Shown one piece after another: positions 1 through 5,244 of a DNA stretch of 17,315 nucleotides. How positions within the stretch are numbered: position 1 is the stretch's first letter; the number at the start of each line of letters is the position of its first letter. Origin of the DNA: an uncultured Fibrobacter sp. (GTDB taxonomy: Bacteria; Fibrobacterota; Fibrobacteria; Fibrobacterales; Fibrobacteraceae); contig CALATK010000086.1 in the NCBI GenBank assembly GCA_937891805.1, positions 1-17,315 on the forward strand, in the 5' to 3' direction. The notes beneath the pieces are model-generated. The model saw only the letters and a program-made list of their open reading frames with translations, was not told the DNA's origin and did not search any database. The translations under genes were made by a program, and so were the position numbers.

Positions 1-50
1 ATCCTCGTGATTCTATCGCTGCGCTCCAGAATGACAGCGAGGATGACAAC
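1..50. repeat. REP-like intergenic hairpin element 1
   Basis: Arms ATCCTCG and CGAGGAT, with inner ATTCT/AGAAT pairing, fold bases 1-44 into a stem-loop. The element ends in GGATGACA, a terminal motif shared with the elements near 1300-1373 and 2133-2170. It probably continues left of the window. Confidence 0.55.
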
Positions 51-89
51 GTTTATGACCACGCCCCGAACCTCGCATTCCACACTTCT

Positions 90-122
90 CTAGATCCTAC
101 CCCCTAGATCCTAACCCCTAAT
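90..122 (+). repeat. CCTAGATC/CCCCTAA degenerate repeat block (C-rich strand on +)
   Basis: Tandem degenerate units of the form TAGATCCTA and CCCCTAA. The same units recur at 2182-2252, 9953-9981, 11818-11856 and 12823-12884. Here the C-rich strand is the coding strand of the downstream thioesterase gene. Confidence 0.6.
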
Positions 123-125
123 CAC

Positions 126-290
126 GCGTTAGGGACAGTGACCCGTAGGGCCGAGACCCGGCAAAAGTCATGCCGGTGGTTGAACATTTTTTTTGCTGTG
201 GCTCGGGGAGCGAAGCGAGTATGGCCCGACCCCTCTCCTTCGGGGTGGTCCGTGGTTCGAGGGGGAACGCCCGACACTATATTATAATAG
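126..290. other. GC-rich region with several potential stem-loops, no gene
   Basis: No convincing reading frame. Several short inverted repeats lie close together: CCGGC/GCCGG around 158-176, GACCCC/GGGGT-GGTC around 227-250, and GTTC/GAAC around 256-268. This could be a dispersed repeat, a structured leader or a small RNA. I do not recognise it as tmRNA, SRP RNA, RNase P RNA or 6S RNA. Confidence 0.3.
278..288 (+). promoter_or_regulatory. Candidate -10 region upstream of the thioesterase gene
   Basis: Overlapping TATATT (278-283) and TATAAT (283-288) hexamers sit in an AT-rich break after the GC-rich block. No good -35 hexamer is visible at 16-18 bases upstream, so the call rests on the -10 match and on recurrence of TATATT upstream of other genes here. 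Confidence 0.35.
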
Positions 291-390
291 GTGGCGATTT
301 TTTTTGCAGACTTTTTTATAAGAAATAAAGAAGAGAAGCGTGCGAAGGGATAATTCTAAATTGGGATTGTCGTACTTTTGGAGGTTTGAG

Positions 391-1170
391 GTGCAGAAGT
401 TTTCCCAGAGTTATTATGTGACTGGCCACGATATGGATTTGAGCTACCGGATGGTTCCCATGTCGGCCTTGGCCTATTTCGAGGATTGTTTTGCCCGTTA
501 TGCGGCGAGCAAGTTTCTTGCCGCTTTCGATATCGTGGACAGAGGCTTGTACTGGATTATTTCTGAAATAGATATCCGTTTCGAGGGCGACCTTCCCTTC
601 TGGTCCGAAAGTTTCCAGGTGGACCTGTGGATTTCGGAAAAGTCCAGAATCAAGATTTTTTGCGACTTTACCATGAGCTATCGCGGAAAGATTTTTGCCA
701 GGGGAAACAGTTGCTGGGTGGTGATGGACAAGAACCGTCATCGTCCATATTCCACGGCCCTGCTTGACGGCAAGATGGATGTGATTGAAGAATTGGCTGT
801 GGGCCCCCATGAAAAGTTCGGATGGAACGATTCTGGAAATGTACTGCATACGCTGACCCATCAGGTGAATATGGGCGACATCGATTTCAACCGTCATGTG
901 AACAATAGGACTTATTTAAACTTGGCGGTGGCATGTCATTCGGAGACCTTTGGGTTTGACAATACCATCAAGTCCATTAAGGTCCGGTTCATGCAGGAGT
1001 GTTTTATGGGCGATACCCTGGTCTGTACGGAATATGGTCTTGGGGATAACGTTTGCAGTTACAAGTTGGAGAAAGGGGACGCTACGGTCTGTAATATCAT
1101 CCTGGAGTGGGAGGCTTTAGGGGAAAAACAGACCGCTATCGAGGAGTATCCCCTGGCCGTCCGTGAGTAA
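391..1170 (+). CDS. Acyl-ACP thioesterase (FatA/FatB-like, double hotdog fold)
   Basis: Predicted to hydrolyse acyl-ACP and release free fatty acids in the cytoplasm. The product of about 259 residues has the length of bacterial acyl-ACP thioesterases and two hotdog halves. The second half carries DIDFNRHVNN (about residues 165-180), which holds the D-x-N-x-H catalytic arrangement of this family. The first half has the expected early YxVTGHDMDLSYRM segment. I chose the GTG at 391 because GGAGG lies six bases upstream and the family homology begins just after it. An in-frame GTG at 340 with a weaker AAGAAGAG signal would add 17 residues. It is the first of three + genes here, each with its own spacer, and its stop codon abuts a parS-like site. 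Family assignment is fairly sure; chain-length preference cannot be read. Confidence 0.85.
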   Translation: MQKFSQSYYVTGHDMDLSYRMVPMSALAYFEDCFARYAASKFLAAFDIVDRGLYWIISEIDIRFEGDLPFWSESFQVDLWISEKSRIKIFCDFTMSYRGKIFARGNSCWVVMDKNRHRPYSTALLDGKMDVIEELAVGPHEKFGWNDSGNVLHTLTHQVNMGDIDFNRHVNNRTYLNLAVACHSETFGFDNTIKSIKVRFMQECFMGDTLVCTEYGLGDNVCSYKLEKGDATVCNIILEWEALGEKQTAIEEYPLAVRE

Positions 1171-1186
1171 TGTTTCACGTGAAACG
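1171..1186. other. parS-like ParB-binding site (15/16 match)
   Basis: TGTTTCACGTGAAACG differs from the bacterial parS consensus TGTTTCACGTGAAACA only at the last base. It begins immediately after the thioesterase stop codon. parS sites cluster near chromosomal origins and load ParB for segregation. A perfect copy lies 1.7 kb downstream. Confidence 0.8.
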
Positions 1187-1232
1187 TTTGCAAACCGAGG
1201 AAACGGCGATAAATTTATTTATCGACATTTCC
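1186..1232. repeat. Cluster of inverted repeats next to parS
   Basis: A perfect 10-bp palindrome GTTTGCAAAC (1186-1195) overlaps the last base of parS. It is followed by a longer inverted repeat with arms CGATAAAT (1207-1214) and ATTTATCG (1217-1224), plus outer GGAAA/TTTCC at 1199-1203 and 1228-1232. The stem is AT-rich and lacks a T tail, so it is not a typical terminator. Confidence 0.5.
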
Positions 1233-1299
1233 GAGGTGCAGCAAGTTGCGATTGCTTCCTTACTGCCTTGCTTTCTGGTGCAATCGCCAACGTCCGCAG

Positions 1300-1373
1300 A
1301 ATGTCATCCCGGCGGATGCCGGGATAGCACGAAGGGCCAGGAAGGTGACCCCGACCAAGTCGGGGATGACATT
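1300..1373. repeat. REP-like element 2 (three-stem inverted repeat)
   Basis: Eleven-base outer arms AATGTCATCCC (1300-1310) and GGGATGACATT (1363-1373) are exact inverted repeats. Two further hairpins lie at or near the arms: CCCGGC/GCCGGG at the left end and CCCCGAC/GTCGGGG at the right end. The shape resembles a palindromic dispersed intergenic element. No transposase is nearby. Confidence 0.65.
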
Positions 1374-1381
1374 CCTCGAAC

Positions 1382-1438
1382 CTCACAACTCACAACCCAC
1401 CACTCACAACTCACAACTCATAACTCACCACTCAAAAC
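1382..1438 (+). repeat. ACTCACA/ACTCATA degenerate repeat block
   Basis: About eight tandem, imperfect units of the type CTCACAA, CTCATAA and CCACTCA. Related blocks occur at 1972-2085 and 12926-12958. It sits directly upstream of the macrodomain gene promoter. Confidence 0.6.
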
Positions 1439-1443
1439 TTTTA

Positions 1444-1449
1444 TATATT
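1444..1449 (+). promoter_or_regulatory. Candidate -10 (TATATT) of the macrodomain gene
   Basis: TATATT within a T-rich stretch, ending 18 bases before the ATG at 1468. The -35 region would fall in the ACTCA repeat block and shows no consensus match. Confidence 0.4.
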
Positions 1450-1467
1450 TTCTTTCAGAGGTCCAAC

Positions 1468-1971
1468 ATGATCGAGATTGAAATTATCCGGGGCGACATC
1501 ACGAAGCTGCAAGTCGATGCCATCGTGAATGCGGCGAACTGTTCCCTTTTGGGTGGCGGGGGTGTGGACGGTGCCATCCACCGGGCGGCAGGTCCGGAAC
1601 TTTTGGGAGCTTGCATACCCCTGAACGGTTGCGAGACGGGCAAGGCGAAAATCACTCCGGGGTTCAAGCTTCCGGCCAGGTTCGTCATCCATACTCCGGG
1701 CCCTATCTATCGGGACGGCCTGCACGGCGAACCCGAACTGCTGGAATCCTGCTACAAAAGCTGCCTTGACCTGGCCGAAGAAAATGGCTGCGAAACGGTT
1801 GCCTTCCCCGCCATTTCCACCGGTGTTTACGATTACCCCTGGGAGGCGGCCACCAAGATTGCCGTGAAAACGGTCCGGATTTTTCCGGCCCAAAGAGTCA
1901 AGAAAGTCATCTTCTGCTGTTTCAGCGAGGAGATGGAAAGAATATATAAGGAGGAGTTCATCGGGAATTAG
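1468..1971 (+). CDS. Macrodomain protein, probable O-acetyl-ADP-ribose deacetylase / ADP-ribose hydrolase
   Basis: A 167-residue single macrodomain of the MacroD/YmdB type, predicted to bind ADP-ribose and hydrolyse O-acetyl-ADP-ribose or mono-ADP-ribosyl links on proteins. The expected motifs are in order: GDIT at residues 9-12, IVNAAN at 19-24, a glycine-rich GGGGVDGAIH loop at 29-38, and the phosphate-binding AISTGVYDYP segment near 115-124. The ATG at 1468 follows an AGAGG signal by six bases. The frame is open further upstream, but that part encodes only repeat DNA and is not coding. It forms its own transcription unit, with repeat blocks on both sides. The family is clear; the physiological substrate is not. 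Confidence 0.9.
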   Translation: MIEIEIIRGDITKLQVDAIVNAANCSLLGGGGVDGAIHRAAGPELLGACIPLNGCETGKAKITPGFKLPARFVIHTPGPIYRDGLHGEPELLESCYKSCLDLAEENGCETVAFPAISTGVYDYPWEAATKIAVKTVRIFPAQRVKKVIFCCFSEEMERIYKEEFIGN

Positions 1972-2085
1972 TTGTGAGTTATCAGTAGTCAGTTATCAGT
2001 CCTCAGTATATAATTTGGCGCCAGAGGCGCGAATATAAGAACTCACAACTCATAACTGAAAACTCATTACTAATCTCACACTTTG
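1972..2085. repeat. GAGTT/ACTCA repeat block between the macrodomain and PNPOx genes
   Basis: The left part is GAGTTATCAGT-type units starting right after the stop codon. The right part switches to ACTCACAACTCATAACTG units. A 22-base stretch (1975-1996) is repeated exactly, in inverse orientation, at 12932-12953. A GGCGCC-AGA-GGCGC inverted motif lies near 2015-2028 between the two halves. Confidence 0.65.
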
Positions 2086-2132
2086 CATTCCTCATTCACT
2101 ATTACCCAACCACCTTCTACCTTTTTCTCTGG

Positions 2133-2170
2133 GCTGGATCCTTCGTGCCCTTACAGGGCACTCAGGATGA
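2133..2170. repeat. REP-like element 3
   Basis: A hairpin with arms GTGCCCT (2145-2151) and AGGGCAC (2155-2161) lies between CTGGATCC and CAGGATGAC. The terminal GGATGAC matches the other two elements of this kind in the window. Confidence 0.55.
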
Positions 2171-2181
2171 CACTTCTGGGA

Positions 2182-2252
2182 ACCCTCAAACCCTAATCCC
2201 TAAATCCTAGATCCTAGCCCCTAGATCCTAACCCCTAACCCCTAACCCCTAA
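2182..2252 (+). repeat. Telomere-like CCCCTAA / CCTAGATC repeat abutting a start codon
   Basis: Degenerate CCCTAA, TAGATCCTAG and CCCCTAA units end nine bases before the ATG at 2261. Four CCCC runs (2218-2221, 2232-2235, 2239-2242, 2246-2249) have spacers of 10, 3 and 3 bases, so the opposite strand can in principle fold into a G-quadruplex. Confidence 0.65.
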
Positions 2253-2260
2253 ACAAAACT

Positions 2261-2659
2261 ATGGAAGAAGTCGTAAAATTTCTCAAGGATGCCGGCGCCT
2301 ACTTTTTGGCGACGGTAGATAATGATCAACCCCGCGTCCGCCCGTTTGGCACCGCCAACATTTTCGAGGGCAAGCTCTATATCCAGACGGGCAAGTCCAA
2401 GGACTGCTCCAAGCAGATCCAGAAAAACGGCAAGGTGGAAATCTGTGCCATGGACAAGACCGGTTCCAAGTGGATCCGCGTTGCCGGTACCCTGGTCCGC
2501 GACGACCGTCGTGAACCGAAGGTGGACATGCTGGAACACTACCCCGAGCTCAAGTCCATGTATTCCCCCGATGACGACAATACCGAGACCCTCTACTTCA
2601 AGGACGCGACTGCCACGTTCTACAGTTTCACGGCGGCACCCCGCACCGTGAAATTTTAA
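2261..2659 (+). CDS. Pyridoxamine 5'-phosphate oxidase-fold flavoprotein (general stress protein 26-like)
   Basis: A 132-residue split-barrel protein of the PNPOx-like superfamily, members of which bind FMN, F420 or heme. Residues 1-30 match the usual opening: a helix, then the strand YFLATVDNDQPRVRPF. This is followed by LYIQTGKSKDCSKQI and VEICAMDKTGSKWIRVAG, the core strands of the family. At this size it is the short, free-standing form and not a true PdxH, which is about 200 residues. No Shine-Dalgarno is visible because a CCCCTAA repeat block runs almost to the ATG. The gene lies between repeats and the AT-rich candidate origin region, so it is probably monocistronic. The substrate is unknown. 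Confidence 0.8.
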   Translation: MEEVVKFLKDAGAYFLATVDNDQPRVRPFGTANIFEGKLYIQTGKSKDCSKQIQKNGKVEICAMDKTGSKWIRVAGTLVRDDRREPKVDMLEHYPELKSMYSPDDDNTETLYFKDATATFYSFTAAPRTVKF

Positions 2660-2760
2660 GTTTGGATTTTTCTAGATTCCGCGTTCCAATTTTTTTGCGG
2701 ATAATTGCCCGGAAAATGACTCGGAATGTTGATAAAATTTCTAAACAAAATATAAACAAT

Positions 2761-2786
2761 AATGTCTAGCCAATTGGTTAGACATT
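2761..2786. repeat. 26-bp near-perfect palindrome in the candidate origin
   Basis: Arms AATGTCTA and TAGACATT flank a CCAATTGG core; only one symmetric base pair is mismatched (G at 2769 against T at 2778). It is followed by TTATTTTTG, so a weak terminator for the PNPOx gene is an alternative to a protein-binding site. Confidence 0.5.
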
Positions 2787-2792
2787 TATTTT

Positions 2793-2801
2793 TGTGGATA
2801 G
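2793..2801 (-). other. DnaA-box-like 9-mer (8/9)
   Basis: The minus strand reads CTATCCACA, one mismatch from the DnaA box TTATCCACA. Confidence 0.45.
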
Positions 2802-2823
2802 AATATGAATAATATCCCACAGG

Positions 2824-2832
2824 TTTTCCACA
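2824..2832 (+). other. DnaA-box-like 9-mer (matches TTWTNCACA)
   Basis: TTTTCCACA fits the relaxed DnaA box consensus TTWTNCACA. It lies 23 bases from the preceding box and in the opposite orientation. Confidence 0.5.
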
Positions 2833-2861
2833 AATGGGGATAATTTGACTGCCAAAACAAA

Positions 2862-2877
2862 TGTTTCACGTGAAACA
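2862..2877. other. Perfect parS site (ParB binding)
   Basis: TGTTTCACGTGAAACA is an exact 16-bp match to the widely conserved bacterial parS palindrome. A chance exact match in 17 kb is very unlikely, and a near-identical copy lies at 1171-1186. ParB loading here would drive origin segregation and SMC recruitment. Confidence 0.9.
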
Positions 2878-2888
2878 AATATGGATTT

Positions 2889-2897
2889 TGTGAATAA
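2889..2897 (-). other. DnaA-box-like 9-mer (matches TTWTNCACA)
   Basis: The minus strand reads TTATTCACA, an exact match to TTWTNCACA, 11 bases right of parS. Confidence 0.5.
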
Positions 2898-3014
2898 TCT
2901 GTTTGAATTGGAAATTATCTTGTAAAAAACCGTCACAATTAAATAACGCATAATTAACAATATATAAACACGTGACAAGGAAGGCAAAGACCAAAAAAAT
3001 GACTCGATGATGCC

Positions 3015-3042
3015 TTGTTGATAGATTTTATACTTCTATATT
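3015..3042 (+). promoter_or_regulatory. Candidate promoter of the DUF4421-like gene
   Basis: TTGTTG (3015-3020) and TATATT (3037-3042) are 16 bases apart, and the -10 ends 18 bases before the ATG at 3061. An overlapping TATACT at 3029-3034 is an alternative -10. Confidence 0.45.
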
Positions 3043-3060
3043 TGTGCCCGTAGGCCTCTG

Positions 3061-3996
3061 ATGAAGCTTTTTTTGACAAGAATTTTGCCGCTCTTGATCT
3101 TGGCGTGTTCTGTCTTTTCGGCACCTGCCAGTGCCGAACCGCAGGAACCCGACGAGCCGGCCGTCTCGAAATTCCGGGAGCGGATTTCGCTCCGCTTTTT
3201 GTGCGACTACAACTTCATGATGATCAAGAACACCGCCTACGGTGACGAGCCCCTCTCGTCTAACCGGCCTGTGGACGTAGGTATCGGTTTCGGTTACGAC
3301 AGCCTGTTTACCCTGTTCGGCACTTCCTGGGATATTTCCTTCGACTTCAAGTACGGTCTTCCCTTTTCCACCAGCAAAGGGCATTCCGACTCCAAGACCT
3401 TCGAGACCGGCCTGGACCTTTTTCCGGGGGACTGGTGGCTTACCGCTAAAGTTCGCTATTACAGCGGTTTTTCCCAGAACCTGGAAGACAGCGACGATGA
3501 CAGTTTTATAGACCTTACGGTGTTCGACATGTACTTTTCCATACTCTGGATGGCTACCGCAGGCGGCAGGTTTGCCCCCAGGAGCGCCTACTTTCTGGAC
3601 CGCCGCCAGAAAAGTTCGGCGGGGAGCATGGTTATCGGCGGGCGCCTGCAGCACAATTACGCCGAGGACAACGACGGCGTACTGGGCTACGAAGATAACA
3701 AGCGGGATATTACCAGTTTTTGGGGAGACATGGGATACACCTACACCTTTGTCTACGGCAACGGGTATTTCTGGAATCTCTGGGGCGTCGTGGGCGTGGC
3801 CTATGGTCGCGAGCACGCCGACGACGGGAACCTGCTGTTGCCCGAAGCCGACATGAAAACCGCCCTGGGCTACATCGGCGAAAAATGGTCGTGGAACGTG
3901 GTCCTCAAGTGCGGGTATTCCCTCATTGCCTTTGGCGGGCATCTCGAGGAGAAATTCGTGTCCGCTTTTGAAATCCTTGTAGTGAGAAGGTTCTAA
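3061..3996 (+). CDS. DUF4421-like outer-membrane protein of unknown function
   Basis: 311 residues. Residues 1-25 form a signal peptide: basic MKLFLTR, a hydrophobic LPLLILACSVFSA core, and likely cleavage near ASA-EP. The rest alternates short amphipathic strands rich in Tyr, Phe, Trp and Gly and ends in VVRRF. A C-terminal Phe is the usual BAM recognition end of outer-membrane beta-barrels. The segment RPVDVGIGFGYDSLFT and the later YYSGF resemble the DUF4421 family known from Bacteroidota and Fibrobacterota, whose function is not established. The domain name is from memory, so only moderately sure; the envelope location is better supported. It lies immediately right of the candidate origin and upstream of the PRPP synthetase gene. 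A TATATT hexamer in the gap to that gene suggests separate transcription. Confidence 0.7.
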   Translation: MKLFLTRILPLLILACSVFSAPASAEPQEPDEPAVSKFRERISLRFLCDYNFMMIKNTAYGDEPLSSNRPVDVGIGFGYDSLFTLFGTSWDISFDFKYGLPFSTSKGHSDSKTFETGLDLFPGDWWLTAKVRYYSGFSQNLEDSDDDSFIDLTVFDMYFSILWMATAGGRFAPRSAYFLDRRQKSSAGSMVIGGRLQHNYAEDNDGVLGYEDNKRDITSFWGDMGYTYTFVYGNGYFWNLWGVVGVAYGREHADDGNLLLPEADMKTALGYIGEKWSWNVVLKCGYSLIAFGGHLEEKFVSAFEILVVRRF

Positions 3997-4002
3997 AAAT
4001 TT

Positions 4003-4008
4003 TATATT
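4003..4008 (+). promoter_or_regulatory. Candidate -10 (TATATT) of the PRPP synthetase gene
   Basis: TATATT in an A/T-rich gap just after the DUF4421-like stop codon, 41 bases before the ATG at 4050. No clear -35 is present. Confidence 0.4.
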
Positions 4009-4049
4009 TCCACTACCCAATGCATCAACTCCAACATCAAGGCGTAATT

Positions 4050-5219
4050 ATGTCTGATCGTTTTATCGTGACCGGCAACTTCACCGACGACCCCTTTGCC
4101 ATCGACATGGCCCAGTATATCGGTCTCCGTGAAGATATTTCCGACGTGGTCTCCCTGAAGACCTTCGCAAACTCCGAATTCTGCCCCCGCTACGGCCTGG
4201 ACGTGGACGATATGGAACATATCGGCCGCCGCCTGGAAGGGAAGATTGTCTTGATTTGCTCGGTCTCGAACCATGAACGCAGCCGTAACGACTATGCCAT
4301 GCGCAACTGCATTCTGGCCCGTGCCGCAAAAGACAATGGAGCCGAACAGGTTGTGTTGGTCGAGCCGGACCTGTTCTACAGCGCCCAGGACCGCGGGCCC
4401 CACCGCGTAGGCGAACTGGAAAAGGACCGCCCGGACATCGACTTGAAGAAGTTCGACGGCCAGGCCTTCACGAGCCTTCTCTATGCGGAGCTCCTGAAGA
4501 AGTCCGGCGTCGATGCCGTGGTGACGGTACACAACCACAGCGTGAAGGTGCAGAACCTTTTTGCCGACATCTTCGGCAAGGACAATTTCCATAACCTCAT
4601 CCCGACGGACGTCTACGCCCACTACATCAAGAACAGCAATTTTGTGCAGACCGGCAAGGACGGCAATAATCTTGTCATCGTCTCCCCGGACAAGGGCGCA
4701 CGCCCGTTCATGAACGCCGTCTACGAAGCGCTGGACCTGCCCGAATGCAAGCGCGTGGTGATGGACAAGGTCCGTACCGGCGAACGTGAAATTTCCATGA
4801 CCTTCAACCCGGAACTCTCCGACATCAGCATCGAGGAAATCCAGGGCAAGGACGTGATCGTGTTCGACGACATGGTCCGCACCGGTACAACGATCGTGCA
4901 GTGCTGCGAACACATCAAGAAGGGAAATCCCAACCGCGTGTGCTTCGGCGTGACCCACTTCCACACGAGCCCCGAGGCCCGCGAAAAGCTGAACAGTCCG
5001 GCCATCGACGAAATCCTTACCACGTCTACTCTGCCCGACATCATGAACCGCGATTGCCAGGGCCGCCTCCGCAAGAAGCTCACCGTGATGAAGCTCGGCA
5101 AGTGGATTGCCCGCCACGTGATGCAGATGTACGGTCTGGACGACGGACGTTTTGAGAAGGACTTCTACAAGATCGACATGTCCTCCAAGAACCCCCGTTG
5201 GCCGCCCCAGTTTTTTTAA
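4050..5219 (+). CDS. Ribose-phosphate pyrophosphokinase (PRPP synthetase), divergent long form
   Basis: Predicted to transfer pyrophosphate from ATP to ribose 5-phosphate, giving PRPP for nucleotide, His and Trp synthesis. The phosphoribosyltransferase-type PRPP loop is DDMVRTGTTI at residues 273-282 (classical enzymes have DDMIDTGGT). The flexible catalytic loop is DKVRTGERE at 239-247, keeping the Lys-x-Arg pair. TVHNHSVKVQNLF at 159-171 stands where the ATP-site DLHxxQIQGFF lies. At 389 residues it is some 70 longer than the usual 315, with the extra at inter-strand loops and a C-terminal tail after about 345. I chose ATG 4050 because AAGGCG lies five bases upstream and the family N-terminus starts there; an in-frame ATG at 4020 has no such signal. 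nhaA follows after 25 bases, so the two may be co-transcribed. Confidence 0.82.
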   Translation: MSDRFIVTGNFTDDPFAIDMAQYIGLREDISDVVSLKTFANSEFCPRYGLDVDDMEHIGRRLEGKIVLICSVSNHERSRNDYAMRNCILARAAKDNGAEQVVLVEPDLFYSAQDRGPHRVGELEKDRPDIDLKKFDGQAFTSLLYAELLKKSGVDAVVTVHNHSVKVQNLFADIFGKDNFHNLIPTDVYAHYIKNSNFVQTGKDGNNLVIVSPDKGARPFMNAVYEALDLPECKRVVMDKVRTGEREISMTFNPELSDISIEEIQGKDVIVFDDMVRTGTTIVQCCEHIKKGNPNRVCFGVTHFHTSPEAREKLNSPAIDEILTTSTLPDIMNRDCQGRLRKKLTVMKLGKWIARHVMQMYGLDDGRFEKDFYKIDMSSKNPRWPPQFF

Positions 5220-5244
5220 TCCATTCAACGGCTCATAGGTATTT

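Larger units (their letters stand above)
2660..3060. other. AT-rich gene-free region, candidate replication origin (oriC)
   Basis: About 400 bases without a credible gene, clearly richer in A/T than the flanks. It contains a perfect parS, three DnaA-box-like 9-mers within 105 bases, and a 26-bp near-palindrome. AT-rich stretches at about 2730-2770 and 2938-2970 could serve as unwinding elements. dnaN lies 11 kb away and another parS 1.7 kb away. dnaA itself is not in the window. The low-confidence alternative is a parS-bearing spacer outside oriC. Confidence 0.5.

Noticed and set aside
254..268. GGTTCGA resembling a tRNA T-loop
   Set aside because: No acceptor stem, anticodon arm or CCA can be placed around it.
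340..390. Earlier GTG start for the thioesterase
   Set aside because: Possible, but the GTG at 391 has a much better GGAGG signal and fits the family N-terminus.
1382..1438. Possible CRISPR array
   Set aside because: Units are short, degenerate and without unique spacers of regular length.
1246..1467. Upstream extension of the macrodomain frame
   Set aside because: Translates REP and ACTCA repeat DNA; the true start at 1468 has a ribosome site and the domain begins there.
2778..2987. Open frame on minus in the candidate origin (69 codons)
   Set aside because: A/T-driven, no ribosome site, no recognisable domain, and it runs across parS and DnaA boxes.
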